Below, one piece after another: positions 11,250-23,166 of a stretch of 64,000 nucleotides of DNA (its first letter is position 1; each line of letters starts with the position of its first letter). The stretch covers positions 15,632,268 through 15,696,267 of the forward strand of contig CM039462.1 of the NCBI GenBank assembly GCA_022414725.1. Direction: 5' to 3'. The notes below the pieces were generated by a model. That model was given only the letters and a program-made list of their open reading frames with translations. It was not told the origin of the DNA and did not search any database. Made by a program: the position numbers and the translations under genes. The stretch is from Microglena sp. YARC (taxonomy: Eukaryota; Chlorophyta; Chlorophyceae; Chlamydomonadales; Chlamydomonadaceae).

Positions 11250-11960
11250 ACATTATCACTTCCAACTGCAGAGGCATCTTCTCATCCTGGGAAACACTCT
11301 ACGACCATATTCGAACTAATGAGCCAGACATTGCTATTCTCACCGAAACAAAACTCACCTCTAACAACACAGGTATAATTAATATGATCAAACAAGACCT
11401 ATCTGACTACCACTTTCATCACAGCAGCAAAACCATTAAGCAAGCTACCAATGCAGACAACATTGTAACCCGCTCAGCTGGAGTTATCACACTTATAAAA
11501 AAGACTCTTACTACACATCCAATTAAACATGAAGTCCCCACTGACATAGCTGGTCATCTCACTCATCAAACTATTAACAACACTACCCCACATTTTAGGC
11601 GTCTACATGCCCTGCAATGACCCTGCCAAAAGAGCCCGAATTTATGAACACATTCACTACATTATATCCCAAAACCCCTCTCATCACTATATTGCAGGGG
11701 GAGACTGGAATGCAGCCTACTACCTTACTGATAGAAGCAACACAATCAAGCACCTGGAGGACCAGCCCCACTATCAACACCTTAATAAATATCCAATTCA
11801 CATTCAAACCGTCACCACGTCCCCACACTTACTCAGACAACACTTCCTACAGTAGCAGGATAGATGACATCATTCTCATCAACCCCCCAACTGCAACCAC
11901 GGTGACAGAAACTGCACACCAAATGGGAGACACACTGGACCACTTGACCCTGGAACAACA
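11250..11960 (+). pseudogene. LINE APE-type endonuclease domain (copy A)
   Basis: Exonuclease-endonuclease-phosphatase fold nuclease that would nick target DNA for target-primed reverse transcription. Motifs in order: SNCRGIFSSWETL, DIAILTETKL (catalytic Glu), GVYMPCNDP (frame read from copy B), GGDWNAAY (Asp and Asn), SRIDDIIL, and DHLTLEQH (terminal Asp-His). The frame breaks near 11600 and 11850 at small indels; copy B supplies the continuous reading in part. Confidence 0.8.
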
Positions 11961-12581
11961 CATTACCTCCTCTCTCTTTCCCCCTCCTAACCTTGACATA
12001 CCACCTCACAATCCAACACCTCAACTGCAGCTTCCTCTCAAGCAACAAGACATGGCCAAAGCTAAAGAAGCCATCTCTAATCAATTTCTCCATCAATTCC
12101 AGCACAGCCACATTAACATAGATAAAGCCTGGACTATAGCACAAACTTTACTGGGAGAAGATAAAACATCTGCACACATTCAATCTATTAGACAAGAACT
12201 CAAAGCCACCATACCAGAAGACCTTAACAGCATGACAAATCATCTCATGGTCACTCTTCACCAAGCTCTCTCCATCATGACTGACACCTGCCCTACCAAG
12301 CCTAGTACACCAGGCACCTTCCTGCCAAGACAAAACTGCCAAAACCTACAGAAGACTTAACTACCATATTAAACACATTAAAGCACTCCGAACAGCTTCC
12401 AACCACCTTGACCAACAACAATACATGGAACTTAGAAGCACACCTCACACGGCAGGCACATACTCACCTACCACTAAAATTAAAATACAACAGCACTTTC
12501 AAAATTTACTCCTCTCTGACTATTGTCTCTCCTTAACTGCTGATATTAAACAAAGTATTACAGAATTACGTCACATGGAGG

Positions 12582-13874
12582 TTGCACTCAAAGAGGAGAG
12601 AGCAACCGCCTCCATTAAGAAATTCCGACGCCGCCTCAGTACACAAGCACGACAAAACTCACAGGTATATTTTCTCTCCTGAAAATCACACACACACACC
12701 CACTGCTCTACTGGACGCATCCACACACACACTCAGCACTAGCACCCAGGGTCTCCTGGAAGTTATGACTAAACATATGGGAAAACTCATGTCACCTCCC
12801 ACTCCACCCATCTCAGATGACTATACACGACACGCCACCCCCCCTCCATGGGAAATACACACAGACAAATACCACTTGGAAACTCCAGCCAACTCCATAC
12901 AAAACACTGCCTCTCCCTACACCTTTCTCTCCTCCTCAACCACCTATGCTGACTGTATTAGGAAACTCTCTACCAACAAAGCCACTGGCCCAGACGGCAT
13001 ACCTAATGAATTACTTATGTGCCTCCCACAGGAAATGCACCTCATCATACACAAACTCATGCAGCTAGTATGGATCCTGGAGAAACACCAGACTGCTGGA
13101 AAACCTCACACACAGTCATGCTCTACAAAAAAATCAGATCCTTGCTTACCTCAAAACTACAGGCCAATAGGCCTTAACAATGCTGTAGCCAAACTCTGGA
13201 CCTCCCTTGTTACTAACACTATTACTACCTACTCTGAAACCAACCACATTCTTAGCGTCTGCCAAGAAGGTTTCAGAAAAGACAAAAGTACCTATAGACA
13301 ACTCTTGAACCTACTCCACAACATTGAGGACGCTGCCCTCTTCCACCAGGACCTCTATGCTGCCTACTTCGACTTTAGCTCTGCTTTTAACATGATTGAT
13401 CACCAAAAACTTCTCTGCATCATGCACAGCTTGGGTTACACCCACGACACTATAGACACTATTAAAGGAATCTACACAAACTCTACTACACATATTCTCC
13501 TTAACAATACACCTGGCTCCCCCATCCCCATCACTAGGGGCACCATCCAGGGGGATACTCTCTCCCCCCTACTCTTCATTATCTTTCTAGAACCCCTACA
13601 CAGATGGCTCCGTTCTGGGGGACGAGGATACAGAGCAGCATCCCTACCCTCCAAAACAGCAGATGAACACCACACCAGCAGCTTGGGGTATGCTGACGAC
13701 ACTGCTGTCCTAACCGGCAGCTCAGAGGACCTTCGCATCCAATGTGGTAAAGTTCAAACTTTTAGCATCTGGTCGGGCATTCCTCTTAACGCACTAAATG
13801 TGTGGTCAGTGGCATACTCCACAAATCACACCCCTCTCAACCTACTCACAACAACACTCTCAAACAAAGGCTAG
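12582..13874 (+). pseudogene. LINE reverse transcriptase domain (copy A)
   Basis: A 430-codon open stretch containing a complete RT core: KATGPDGIPNEL, NYRPIGLNNAVAKLW, QEGFRKDKSTYRQL, motif A AAYFDFSSAFNMID, motif B TRGTIQGDTLSPLLF, motif C LGYADDTAVL. It is non-LTR type by the GTIQGD and YADD context. It would copy element RNA at the nicked target. The first Met is not a real start, because the domain continues from the APE region after frameshifts. It runs on into 14.0-15.3 kb. Confidence 0.9.
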
Positions 13875-15324
13875 ATAAAATTCCACTAGGAAACTCCTAT
13901 GCTACCTACCAGCCGCCTGACCAAGCCTACAAATACTTGGGGGTTCACATCTCACTTACCTTAAATTGGAAAAACTCAACTCCACTCTACTATTGAAACC
14001 ATTCACAATAAAAGGGCTGAGTATCCTCACCAAAGCTAAAAACAGGGCAACCCCCACCCAATGCTTACGAATAATTTCACAATGTGTCAGAGCAGCTATT
14101 AAATACCCCATGATAGTAGCTCCCTTCTCACTAACCGACATTCACGTCATTTGACAGAGCAGTATTAAAAAACAGTTAAACTCTGTTGCTCCCTTCCCAG
14201 ATCTTTTCCGACAAGAGCACTCCACCTCCCTAAAACAGAGGCAGGACTAGGGGTGCCCTCCCTACTCACTGAATACACCCAGATTACTGCAACAGCCCTC
14301 ATCCAGTCCATGAACGACCAAGGTCACCTGGGAATCCTCACTAGAGCTCTCCTTAATAAATCAACTTCCACCATGACCACTCTAGATCCTCTCTCTCTAT
14401 CCCGCAAGCAACTTAAGTACATGTCCCTAGCCCGCCAGCTGGAAATTATTAAAAAATCTGACATAACAATTTCTTGGAATGACACAGAACTTCTTGACAA
14501 ACTTAACATACACTCTCTTCCTCTCCCTCCACAGGCAATCCCTGTATCACTCATGACTCCATTCCATGACCTGGCCATCTATTCATACCATGACCTGGTC
14601 ACCCCATGGGAACTCACCTTGTCAGCACTACAGATCTCTCTCTTATCACCTTACACAAAGTTACTAAACACCACAAACGGTCCCTGAACCGCCTCACCGC
14701 TCACCTCTCCTCCCTCCAAACTGTCGCCTCCCCAATACACTCTGACCCACTTCCCCTCTCACACCTACAACTTGCGCCCGGTTACGCAATTGCGCAGAAC
14801 ACAACCGATAACGTTAAATCTCCTGCTTCTATTGAACCCTCCACCCCACCCACCAGCGTTACCAACCTCACGCCACTGTTACTGACGCAGACTACGAGGC
14901 GGATTCCATTGGGGACCTGGAAGGAAACCAATGGTGGGGCGTGGCCCACGCAGACCGAAGGCAGTCACGCGCACCAAGCATGGGGCTGCCCCAGCAGTGA
15001 TGCCACCTGGGCAGCACGCCACTACTTGTGCAAATCCTGGATCCGTCACTCCTCCACCTCTAAATTTTACCGTGCATATAGAATAACTCCCACCTCACAC
15101 CCTGACAGGATCCGCGAGGCCATGACATCCCCCGACAGCAGCGCACCTGCACCACCGGCGCGCCTGCTCCACCTTACCTACGGATCCCAATACAAAGCCC
15201 TGCACATCACGAGCTGGCGGGGCAAGCGCTCCTACAACGACGACAAACGAGTCACTTCCACTGTTGTCCACGTTCAATGGGCCCCAACCATCATGCACAA
15301 CGAACATATCAACTCCTACACACA

Positions 15325-15616
15325 CATGAATAGCGGTGCTCTCGCTTGTTTTATGTCTTGGTGACTCCTTGTGTACTCCCTTAGAACTATCGGTCCTGAC
15401 AGTACTATGTCAGCTTCCTGTTGACTGCGTCATCGGTTCTTCTGACACGCGCTGTCTAGCCTGTACCCTGATCAGGTTCCAGGCTACCGCCCCCTTTCCT
15501 CCACTGGTGCCCCTTAATGGGTCTCCTGTGCTTGTAACTTATTCTCGTCTCCGCATTTATAGATTGGCGTGCTGCACACACAAAGTCCACTCTCCGGAGT
15601 GTTATCCAAGCTGATA
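15325..15616 (+). repeat. 5' LTR (slightly truncated)
   Basis: Matches 19209-19500. It ends AAGCTGATA, and the intact LTR would begin TATCAGC, a 7-bp terminal inverted repeat with GCTGATA. The first six bases are missing and replaced by LINE sequence at a shared CATG. Confidence 0.85.
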
Positions 15617-15629
15617 GGTTATACGGCCC
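15617..15629 (+). promoter_or_regulatory. Candidate primer-binding site
   Basis: GGTTATACGGCCC directly follows the 5' LTR. The related LTR at 46743 is followed by GGTTATGAGCCC, the complement of the initiator tRNA-Met anticodon region (GGGCUCAUAACC). Such an internal half-tRNA primer is known for Drosophila copia. This copy is a weaker match. Confidence 0.4.
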
Positions 15630-16849
15630 TTCATTTACTACCACTGCTTTGCGATGCAACTTCCGCGAGGACCTCCCGCCATTTTGAGAAACTCCATGAC
15701 ATGGATGGTCTTTCCTGGACGCGCGGGATGCGCAGTATCATTATCAGCGATGGCTGCGACCAATCCTTCCAACGGAGGCACGGCTCCTCTTGATGATTGG
15801 CTAGACGTTTGTGCACCAGCTGCCTCTGCTAGCGGTCATGAGAGTCCTTCCGCCATCGTGGAAGTAACCCCCCCCCCGGTCATTCCTCCATCTTCTCTTC
15901 CTTTTCCTCCCCTGCCGTCTGTCGCCTCCTCCCGTCTGTAGTAGATGACTTTGACGTGCAGACTCAAGTCGGCGACTAGCCTGGACATCGGTGGAAATAC
16001 CCCGTCTTCGTCTGCTCGCGTCCTTGTCGTCGCTGACCTTTCTCCGGTGTTTGAGGCTCTGCCTGCATACCGGAGGTTGCCAAGCCGACCAAGCTCCCTG
16101 CTGATGTCTACGTCGTCTTTGCCCCCTTTGCTCTGCCCAGCCGACGGTCGGCTACTGGCATGAGCTTGCGCTCTAGTGGCTCTGTGCTACCTTCTGGAGA
16201 ATTTTTTCGATCAAGCTGGCGGATCGCCGGCACTGCCGTAGGGTTCGCCAGAGGAGGACGACCTACGCGTCTGGACCTGGAGATTCTGGAGGTGGTAGGA
16301 GGCAGGGGGGTATGGTCAGCACCACTACGGGTGCTGCTCCCTCTACCCCCCAACCGGGTGAGTCGAGCGATAGAGGGGGGGACTTGGGATTGACTGATCA
16401 TCGACGACGCGGGATATTAGGACCTTTACATGCCTCGGCTCTGCTCTTCGCATCCTAGCGATAAATGTTCGAATTCTGCCCTTGCGATTTGCGATTTTCT
16501 GCCATTGGTGCGATTTTCTGCACCAGGTGTGACTTGCTGCACTGTCATTCTCGTCTCCTTTTTCCCATACCTCAAATCTCGACTTCGACCTAACGCTTCC
16601 CCACCTTCTGTGATCCCAGGTCTCGCAGCGCCGGACTTGGCCCATGCTACAGGCCGCAGTGGGCGCCGTCCTGGCCCTAGTCCAGCGGCCGTGGAGGATC
16701 TTTGGCATGATATCTTGGTGGATATTTTTCTCTCTTAGGCTCCTTGTGACCCCTGGGTGCGTTCCGTGGTTCGTCAGAGGTGACTACTTTGTCTTCCCGT
16801 GCCCCTGGTTCCCCCCTTAGGTGTATGCCTAAGCTACGTGAGTTTGGGT

Positions 16850-17215
16850 TCAAGTGTTTGAGTTTTGATAGAGCTTAGGAATTTTTAGTTAAGTGGTATA
16901 GAGGCATGGTTGATCTCGATTAGTTGGGGCATGCATGAGTTGTTGATGATGACACTGCTCAGCATGGTGCTAGTGTGTTATCTTTGCAATCGCGTGTTCA
17001 TCTAGGGAGACAAGACTCCTTCGGAGCTTTTCTTTGGGGTTGCACCTGATGTGTCGTTGTTGCGTTTGTTTGGTTGCCCTTGCTATGTAATCTTAGTATT
17101 GGGCAGTCACGCAACAAGCTAGTTAGAAAGGCATTATTTGGTAGACTGGTTGGGTATTCCCTGGTGAGTAAGGGTTATTACATTTGGGTTTCCAATGTTG
17201 CGCCAGTTAGTAGTG
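16850..17215 (+). pseudogene. Copia-type integrase remnant
   Basis: Reading across frameshifts: DRA-EFLVKWYRGM, then DDTAQHGASVLSLQSR (compare the TPQQNGVAER block), then TPSELFFGVAPDVSLLRLFG, and RNKLVRKALFGRLVGYSLVS continuing KGYYIW. The last two match the well-known copia integrase C-terminal pattern (TPxELWxGxKPxxxxLRVFG; KLxxKxxxCxFxGYSxxxKGYR). At least one frameshift and two stops are present, so it is not functional as read. Confidence 0.7.
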
Positions 17216-19149
17216 AGTAGTGATGTACTCTCTATCTCCAGTTCAGTTCTAAACTGTCTTTCTGGGTTCTCCCTTTAGTATGGGTCCCCGTGCCCGCTTG
17301 CATCCCTCCTGTCATCAAACGGTGATATGTTATGTGTTACCGGTAATTCCCTACGCCCTTTAACAACCCCAATTGTTGTTGGCTGGCCTGGCTGGATGTA
17401 TCATTGTTGCATTCTAGACCAGGGCCTGATCTTGCTGTATTGTGTGTGAAGTTTTAGGGCGGGGGGGAGTTGGATATCCAACTATGATCTTAGCCGAATC
17501 TCAGGGGGTCGCCAGGCCCTCCTCTGTGCCACGTTTTAGCGGTGAAGCTTTAGGATTTAGACAGCCTTCGATCATAGTGGTACCTGGATCAGGTCCATTG
17601 CCTTATAGTCACTGTGATGACGTAGCCGTTGCCGATAGCGCAAGTGATGATCTTGAACACTGGTCTAGTTTGATACTGCGTATGGCTGGGGTGTTACAGT
17701 CAACCCAGGATTCATTGTTTTAGTGCTGCTGGTTCTCATACGTAGGTTAACATGGCCCTATGTGTGAGTGCCTATTCCTCAGCACCTCCTAGACTGACTT
17801 ATAGGGTAGTCTAGATTGGTGGAGCGTTACGACGCTTTGTTTAGGCAGCTTCCTTTCAGCTGTCCTTCTTGGTTTTGGTGGAAGGTGGTACTTAATTCAG
17901 ACCACCGTTATAGCGTCTTGATGGTTTCTGACTCTTAGTTCCATAGGCAGATGGTTCGTTCGGTGGAGCTCATCATAGATTAGCTATTTCTTTTTACTCC
18001 ACACTGTTTTTAGATCACCAGCCCCTCATGTGATTGGAACTTTTTGTGGAGTGTAGTAGTTGTTTCCCTTCGGATTTTACTGTGAATTGGTGGGCTGGGT
18101 AATCTTGCAGTTGTACTTGCAGATGTACCGCCGCTCACCTCTTTCTTGTTTTCCGAGTGTATTTCAAGCGCCCTTTCAGTCCATCCTTTGCAGTGAATTC
18201 TTTGAAGTCCTTTTTATGCGTTTACTATTTTTCAGGTGGACAATAGGTTTTATGTACTATGGTTGTACATCTACCCTTCTAGTGTTCATTGAACTGTGTT
18301 TCCTTTGTTGGTTACAAGTTTCTTGAAAATTTTAACTTCGCATCCTTTGGATTTTTTCAGTTACTGCAGGTTTGGTTTGCTTGTGGTTAGGCGCTTGGTG
18401 TGTCTTGAGTGCATGAGTTCTTTGCGGTGCGATACCCACCTCTTAGAATGTTTTTCGTTAGTGCCGTAGCTGGGGATTTATGATAATTAACTTTCATAAA
18501 TCTTCTTACTTCCATCTTTGAGTGAGAAACCAGTTCATCATGGTTTTTTCATCCCAACCTAGTCATGAATTCTATGCTAAGAATAGTTTTTAAGGTAGTG
18601 GATTTTTCCATCGACTTTTTTTTTTCCATCGTAGTCTTTAGTGTCCTCTTGTCTGCATCCTTTAGGCTTTGATTCTCTCGTGTGCTGCTCTCACACGATA
18701 TTTCAATCCGTCTCTTTGGTTATCATTGATTGGCGTTAGGTTCCTATTCCCGGATCGGGTTTTCTATACCGTTGTTCCCCAACTTTGATATACGATTTTT
18801 TCAGTCTTCTCTTTAGGTTAAGTTCTCGGTTCTTTCAGTCACCGTTGTTCCCCTTCCTTTGGTATTGGGATTGATTTCTGTGTGGCCTCCCTGTGATTTT
18901 CTGGTTTGGTGCCTATTATTCTGGATGAATAGTATTTTTGCGCTTACCATGGATGGTTACATTTCCATTTTGGTCTCAGCTCAGCTCGGTATGACCCAAG
19001 TTTTTTGCTGCTACATTTTCGGAGTACTACAGTGGTTTTTGGTTCATCCTTTCTCATCCTTTTATTTTAGACAAGGCTTTCTTCTGGTTTCCTGTTTTTT
19101 CAGCCGATCCTTAATAATTTTTTATCTGTTACATATAGTTCTATGTCCC

Positions 19150-19202
19150 CAGTGCCATAGGTGGAGTACTAGTATTGTATGTCACCTGCGTCATAGGTGG
19201 AG
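19150..19202 (+). promoter_or_regulatory. Candidate polypurine tract, duplicated
   Basis: CATAGGTGGAGTA occurs twice (about 19155 and 19193), the second directly before the 3' LTR start TATCAGC. The position fits a plus-strand primer tract. The LTR at 46743 is preceded by a similar GAAGGGAG. Confidence 0.4.
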
Positions 19203-19500
19203 TATCAGCATGAATAGCGGTGCTCTCGCTTGTTTTGTGTCTTGGTGACTCCTTGTGTACTCCCTTAGAACTATTGGTCCTGACAGTACTATGTCAGCTT
19301 CCTATTGACTGCGTCATCGGTTCTTCTGACACGCGCTGTCTAGCCTGTACCCTGATCAGGTTCCAGGCTACCGCCCCCTTTCCTCCACTGGTGCCCCTTA
19401 ATGGGTCTCCTGTGCTTGTAACTTATTCTCGTCTCCGCATTTATAGATTGGCGTGCTGCACACACAAAGTCCACTCTCCGGAGTGTTATCCAAGCTGATA
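19203..19500 (+). repeat. 3' LTR
   Basis: 298 bp, bounded by TATCAGC and GCTGATA. It is about 99% identical to the 5' LTR, implying a fairly recent insertion despite the broken interior. Confidence 0.85.
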
Positions 19501-19931
19501 CCTGGCAAATGCGCTCTGTAGCACTTCCTCGCGATTCAAACGCTGATTTCAGCGTTTATTCCGCTTCTTGCCGCTGCTGGTTGCCTCAGGATGATCAGTC
19601 CATAATTGCGTGGCAGGGACGGTGCCCTGCTGCTGCGAATCCATTTAGGTGAAACTGTGCTATCGATGATGAGTGTCCGAGAAAGAAAGAAAGGATGCGG
19701 GACTCCAAAGCAGCGTGATTTTTAAGAGGCGCGCGCCAACTTCGGGACGTCACCAGATCTAATTCAACAACCGAATTTAACCGCCCCTTAACTTTCTTTA
19801 ACGGCGGGGGGGGGGGGGGGGGGGGGGGCGCCGTTGCACTAACCGGGGCGGTTGGTCTTTAACCGGATCTCAACTTTTTGTGTTTCCGACCAAACACCGG
19901 TTAGCGCCAAAAAAACGAATTTAACCGCCGC
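19501..19931. other. Non-coding spacer with poly(G) run
   Basis: No gene recognised. It contains 23 consecutive G at 19806-19828, and several AACCGG/TTAACCGCC-like motifs around it. Confidence 0.5.
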
Positions 19932-19934
19932 TTA

Positions 19935-21729
19935 GGGGTAGGTCACACTGCTCTTGCTTTTGGTCGATTTAGCTTTTGCTTTTGGTCCGATTTTGGCCCG
20001 ATTTTGGTGGGGACCAAAAGCGACCAAAAGCGGACCAAAAGCTAAATCGAAAGCAAAATCTGGTCTACCCCTTAGGGGTAGGTTACACTGCTTTTGGTCC
20101 GGCCGATTTTGGTCCGATTTTGGTCCGATTTTGGTCCGATTTTGGTCGATTTTGCCTATCACCAAAATCTTAGTGGTCACACTACAACATTGACCAGAAT
20201 CGATTTTGGTCAGGACCAAAATCGGACCAAAAGCAAAAGCTAAATCGAGCAAAAGCAAAATCAGGGGGGGGGGGGTATTGGCCTCGATTTTGCTTTTGGT
20301 CCGGATTTTTTTCTGGAACTTTACATTGTTTTCTGTTGTTATCTTTTCCGTATCTTCGTTGTTTCACTCATACCATTTCTTATCCAATTCTTAATTATTG
20401 TTGCTTCTAGTCTTCAAATTTTTCAAAGGGTGTGGCACAGTCGCAAGCTGATTTTGTGTTGATATATGGCCCAAATAGCTGCAAATGAGAAGGAACATGT
20501 TACATTAATTGTATAAAAAATACGAAATCATCCAACTCTCTCTCGCTATTGGGGATGTCTCTTCAGCTTATTGGGCTTGCACATGATCATTAGGCGTGTG
20601 CTGTCAAGCAACTGCCTACTCAGCTTTTTCAACGCTTTTTCTTTCAGCACTTCTTGTCACGGTTGGGCAAGTCTGTCAGCCTATTTGGCTTACCCCTGGA
20701 CTGTCACACACTGACCTAGACATGTCATAGGCTGACCCCTGGACTGGCACTGATTAACCTAGAAACCGTGGCCTGGGCAGCCTAGGTTTCTAGGTAAGTT
20801 TCTAGGTCAGAACGAGGATGGTGCCTGCTACCCCTCAAATCCGAGTGGGCCATGAAAAAGTTTCCCAACTGTGCGTGTGTGTAGGTTACGGGCTCAACCC
20901 CGAGCACCCTCTCCATGTAGGAAGCTAGCAAGTTCCTCTTGTGACCAGATGCACCCATGGTACCAGGTTCCCAATTGACTGTGTTGATATCAAAGGAACA
21001 ACAGGTTCCATCTGCATGTCTTGAGGATAAGGATGCCTGCACTCCAAGAAGTTGTGCAAGGCACAGCAATACAGCATATCTGCATATCCGAGAAACCTTG
21101 ATCGCAGTGACAGGGTCTCGAAGACGTGTACTGTACAGTAGCCTAAATCGACCCTTCAGTCTACCGAATGCACACTCAACAACCCGCCTTGTTCTAATCA
21201 AAGCATAGTTGAAGTTGAACTGGGCAGGTGTAGGGTTGCCCACCTCCTAACACTTCATGACGTGCTCTGTCAACTTAAAGGCACCATCGCCAACAAAATA
21301 CGGCATTGCTTCCACCCCATCAATATGTCGAGGCTGTGAGCCTTGGGGCATGGCCAAGTACTCCTGGATTCTCAGGCCTAGACCACTCATATTAAAGCAA
21401 GCAGCATCCCCTGCTTTTTTGACAGCGCACATTTTTTGAAGGCATCGGCACTTTGGGGGCTGTCAAAAAATTGTCATCAGTTCAAAAACATTACAGCTTT
21501 TAGACTTGAAAACAATCAGTTATACTACTGTATTTAAGTACCTGACCAAAAGCAAAATCGAAAGCAAAATCGGATCAATAAATTGTCTCAAAGACCAGAT
21601 TTTGCTTTCGATTTAGCTTTTGGTCCGCTTTTGGTCGCTTTTGGTCCCCACCAAAATCGGGCCATAACCAAAATCGGACCAAAAGCAAAAGCTAAATCGA
21701 CCAAAAGCAAGAGCAGTGTGACCTACCCC
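19935..21729 (-). mobile_element. PIF/Harbinger DNA transposon with ~140-bp TIRs
   Basis: The left end GGGGTAGGTCACACTG and right end CAGTGTGACCTACCCC are inverted and extend as a nearly perfect ~135-140-bp TIR (19935-20073 and 21590-21729) rich in TTTTGGTCCGATTTTGG-type blocks. The flanks are TTA at 19932-19934 and 21730-21732, the 3-bp duplication characteristic of PIF/Harbinger. A second internal end (CTACCCC-TTA-GGGGTAGGTTACACTG, about 20070-20096) suggests a related element nested at the left side. It carries a defective transposase on the minus strand. A diverged second copy lies at 46222-48450. Confidence 0.85.
20782..21432 (-). pseudogene. PIF/Harbinger (DDE_Tnp_4) transposase, partial
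   Basis: Minus-strand frame reading IQEYLAMPQG, then YFVGDGAFKLTEHVMKC, one in-frame TAG, EVGNPTPAQFNFNYALIRTR, then RVVECAFGRLKGRFRLL. The GDGAF (second Asp) and FN-x(n)-RR-x-VE-x-AFGRLK-x-RF (Glu) blocks are hallmarks of PIF/Harbinger transposases. The N-terminal part with the first catalytic Asp is missing and there is one nonsense codon, so it is inactive. The C-terminal ~80 residues are also found at 47560-47735. Confidence 0.85.
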
Positions 21730-21780
21730 TTAACCGGACCCTTAACTGGTTGGAAACAAGCTGTTAGTGTCAATCCTGGG

Positions 21781-21879
21781 TTTTTTTTTTTTTTTTTTTA
21801 GTGGTGTCCTTAATCTCACGTCCCTAGAGTATTTATATTTCTTGGATGTAACAATTTCAATTTCAATTTTTTTTTTTTT
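21781..21879 (+). mobile_element. 5'-truncated LINE 3' end with (CAATTT)n tail
   Basis: TGGTGTCCTTAATCTCACGT, continuing to GGATGTAACAATTTCAATTT, matches the 3' end of LINE copy B at 40934-41000 (TGGTGTCCTTAACTTCACGT ... GGATGTAACAAAATCAATTT). It is preceded by a 19-T run and followed by a T run that is the reverse-strand poly(A) tail of the next element. Confidence 0.65.
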
Positions 21880-23166
21880 AGTTGTGAAAGGACTTTCACC
21901 CCAGGAGGTGGGTCTCCCGACACAAACCAGCGACACGGAGGATTCAGTTCGAATGGTGGTGCCACTCCTACAATATGCAAAGTAGGCGCACTTAGGGTTG
22001 GTGAGAGATACCAACCCACGACCAAACGAACATTCACCACTACCCCTGTTGACCACGGCAGACAAGCTCCCTGCCATGGTCGTTAGAGGCGGAATCAAGG
22101 AGACATAACTAGAGAACCACCACGAGGGCAGAAATCCGACAGTACTTCCCTACAAGGTTTGCTTAGGGCCAGGACGCCAAAATACTGAGGAATCGAACCT
22201 CACCACCCCCTTCCTACTCTCACAAGTAGGGTCGATACAGCAAGGGTACTGTAGATCACAAGGGATGTAGAACACACCACATTTGTAACTCAGCCTGCGT
22301 GTCCTGCGATCTTACGCCGCCCCCTAACCGCTAAGGTAAACCTCGGCAAGCCAGGAAAAGAGCAATCTCCAGTGGAACTATGGTCTGGGCGATTTTCGCG
22401 CCCAGACCGGTCTATTTGGGCGAATTTCACGCCCAGACCAGGTGGTTGTGTGTGATGTGGTGGGGGAGTGAGGGGTGTGTTGTGAAGATATGGGTGGGTG
22501 GTAAGTTGTAAGAACGTGTGGTGATGGGGGGAGAGTGTGTGGTTATGTGTGATGTGGTGGGGGAGTGAGTGTGGGTTAGGTGGTGAAGAGGGAAGGTGTG
22601 AGTGTGTGTGTTTGGAGGGGATTTACTGGCCCAGACCGGACTAGGCGACTCGCACGCCCTGGCCAGGGTTGTGGTGGTGGGGTGGGGGTGAGGGGTGTGA
22701 TGTGAAGGTTGGTGGTGGTTTGTAGTAAGAACGTGTTGTGATAGGGGGGTGAGTGAGTGGTTATGGGCGGTGTGGTGGGGGAGTGAGATTGTGGGGATGG
22801 TGGTCAAGAGGTGTGTGTGTGTGGGGGGGAGGTGGGAGGAGGGGGAGTGTTTGGCAGTGTGAGGTTGAAGGGGTGTGATAAAGGGGGACAGTGTGTGTAG
22901 GTGGAGCGTTAGGCTGTGGGCAAGGAATGAGGGTGGAGAAAAGAAGAAGTTGAAAAGAAACTTGGACCACAGGAGGAAGCATACCTAAGCATACCTGAGA
23001 AAGTCTGAAACAGGAGGTGTCTGGAAAAGGAGGTGAATGTGAAGAGCAGAGGAATCAACGGGAGCGAGGTACGAGCTCCACGGCAATCACGTCTTTAGGC
23101 GTGATTGCGGAAATTTCGCATTTCCTGAGTAGGTTGTGGGGGGATTGATGAGTAAATAATTGTGTA
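21867..23166 (-). mobile_element. Poly(A)-tailed retroposon, copy 1 (minus strand)
   Basis: Nearly identical to segments of 23957-25942. On the minus strand it ends in CCTTTCACAACT plus poly(A) (the T run at 21867-21879), indicating retroposition. Internally, on the minus strand, GAGGTTCGATTCCTCA near 22192-22207 resembles a Pol III B box and TTAGCGGTTAGGGGG near 22325-22340 weakly resembles an A box. The 22440-22980 part is G/T-rich low-complexity DNA with internal duplication. No protein recognised. Confidence 0.55.
22380..22441. repeat. Double hairpin of TGGTCTGGGCG units
   Basis: GGTCTGGGCG-ATTTTCG-CGCCCAGACC forms a perfect 10-bp stem, followed by a second imperfect stem ending CGCCCAGACCA. 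The same pair occurs at 25151-25210 with one change in the first stem. A variant lies at 22628-22670. Confidence 0.8.

Larger units (their letters stand above)
6483..15328 (+). mobile_element. Dualen/RandI-like LINE, copy A (3' truncated)
   Basis: Non-LTR retrotransposon copy, nearly identical to 29122-37970. Shared sequence begins at CGGTTCTCGATGG and ends at CACACACATG, where this copy is joined to an LTR element and so lacks the RNase H and restriction-like endonuclease part. Order seen: long 5' region, 45-bp in-frame tandem repeats (8225-8510), ORF1-like region with two Cys-His protease-like domains (9420-10640), APE endonuclease (11250-11960), reverse transcriptase (12930-13830), thumb/linker region. 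Differences from copy B are a few substitutions plus many 1-nt indels at homopolymers, so neither copy has fully open frames. A MITE-end motif (CTAGAAGCTGCTG) sits at 6779 in both copies, so it predates the duplication. Confidence 0.85.
15325..19500 (+). mobile_element. Ty1/copia-like LTR retrotransposon, degraded
   Basis: Two near-identical ~290-bp LTRs (three differences noticed) bound about 3.6 kb of internal DNA. Internal sequence contains a broken integrase region resembling copia elements (16850-17215). The rest of the interior (15.6-16.8 and 17.3-19.1 kb) has many stops; I could not place Gag, protease, RT or RNase H with confidence. The 3' half is T-rich. The 5' LTR lacks its first ~6 bases and abuts truncated LINE copy A; no target-site duplication is visible. 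Confidence 0.75.

Noticed and set aside
17442..17723. 93-codon ORF after the copia integrase remnant
   Set aside because: Lies where an integrase-RT linker would be, but shows no recognisable motif.
18859..19248. Hydrophobic 129-codon ORF in the LTR element interior
   Set aside because: T-rich degraded DNA yields Phe/Leu/Val-rich frames; I could not match RT or RNase H motifs, so it is not called as a gene.
22427..22982. Pro/Thr/His-rich minus-strand ORFs
   Set aside because: Low-complexity G/T-rich repeat; the same artefact occurs at 25346-25855.
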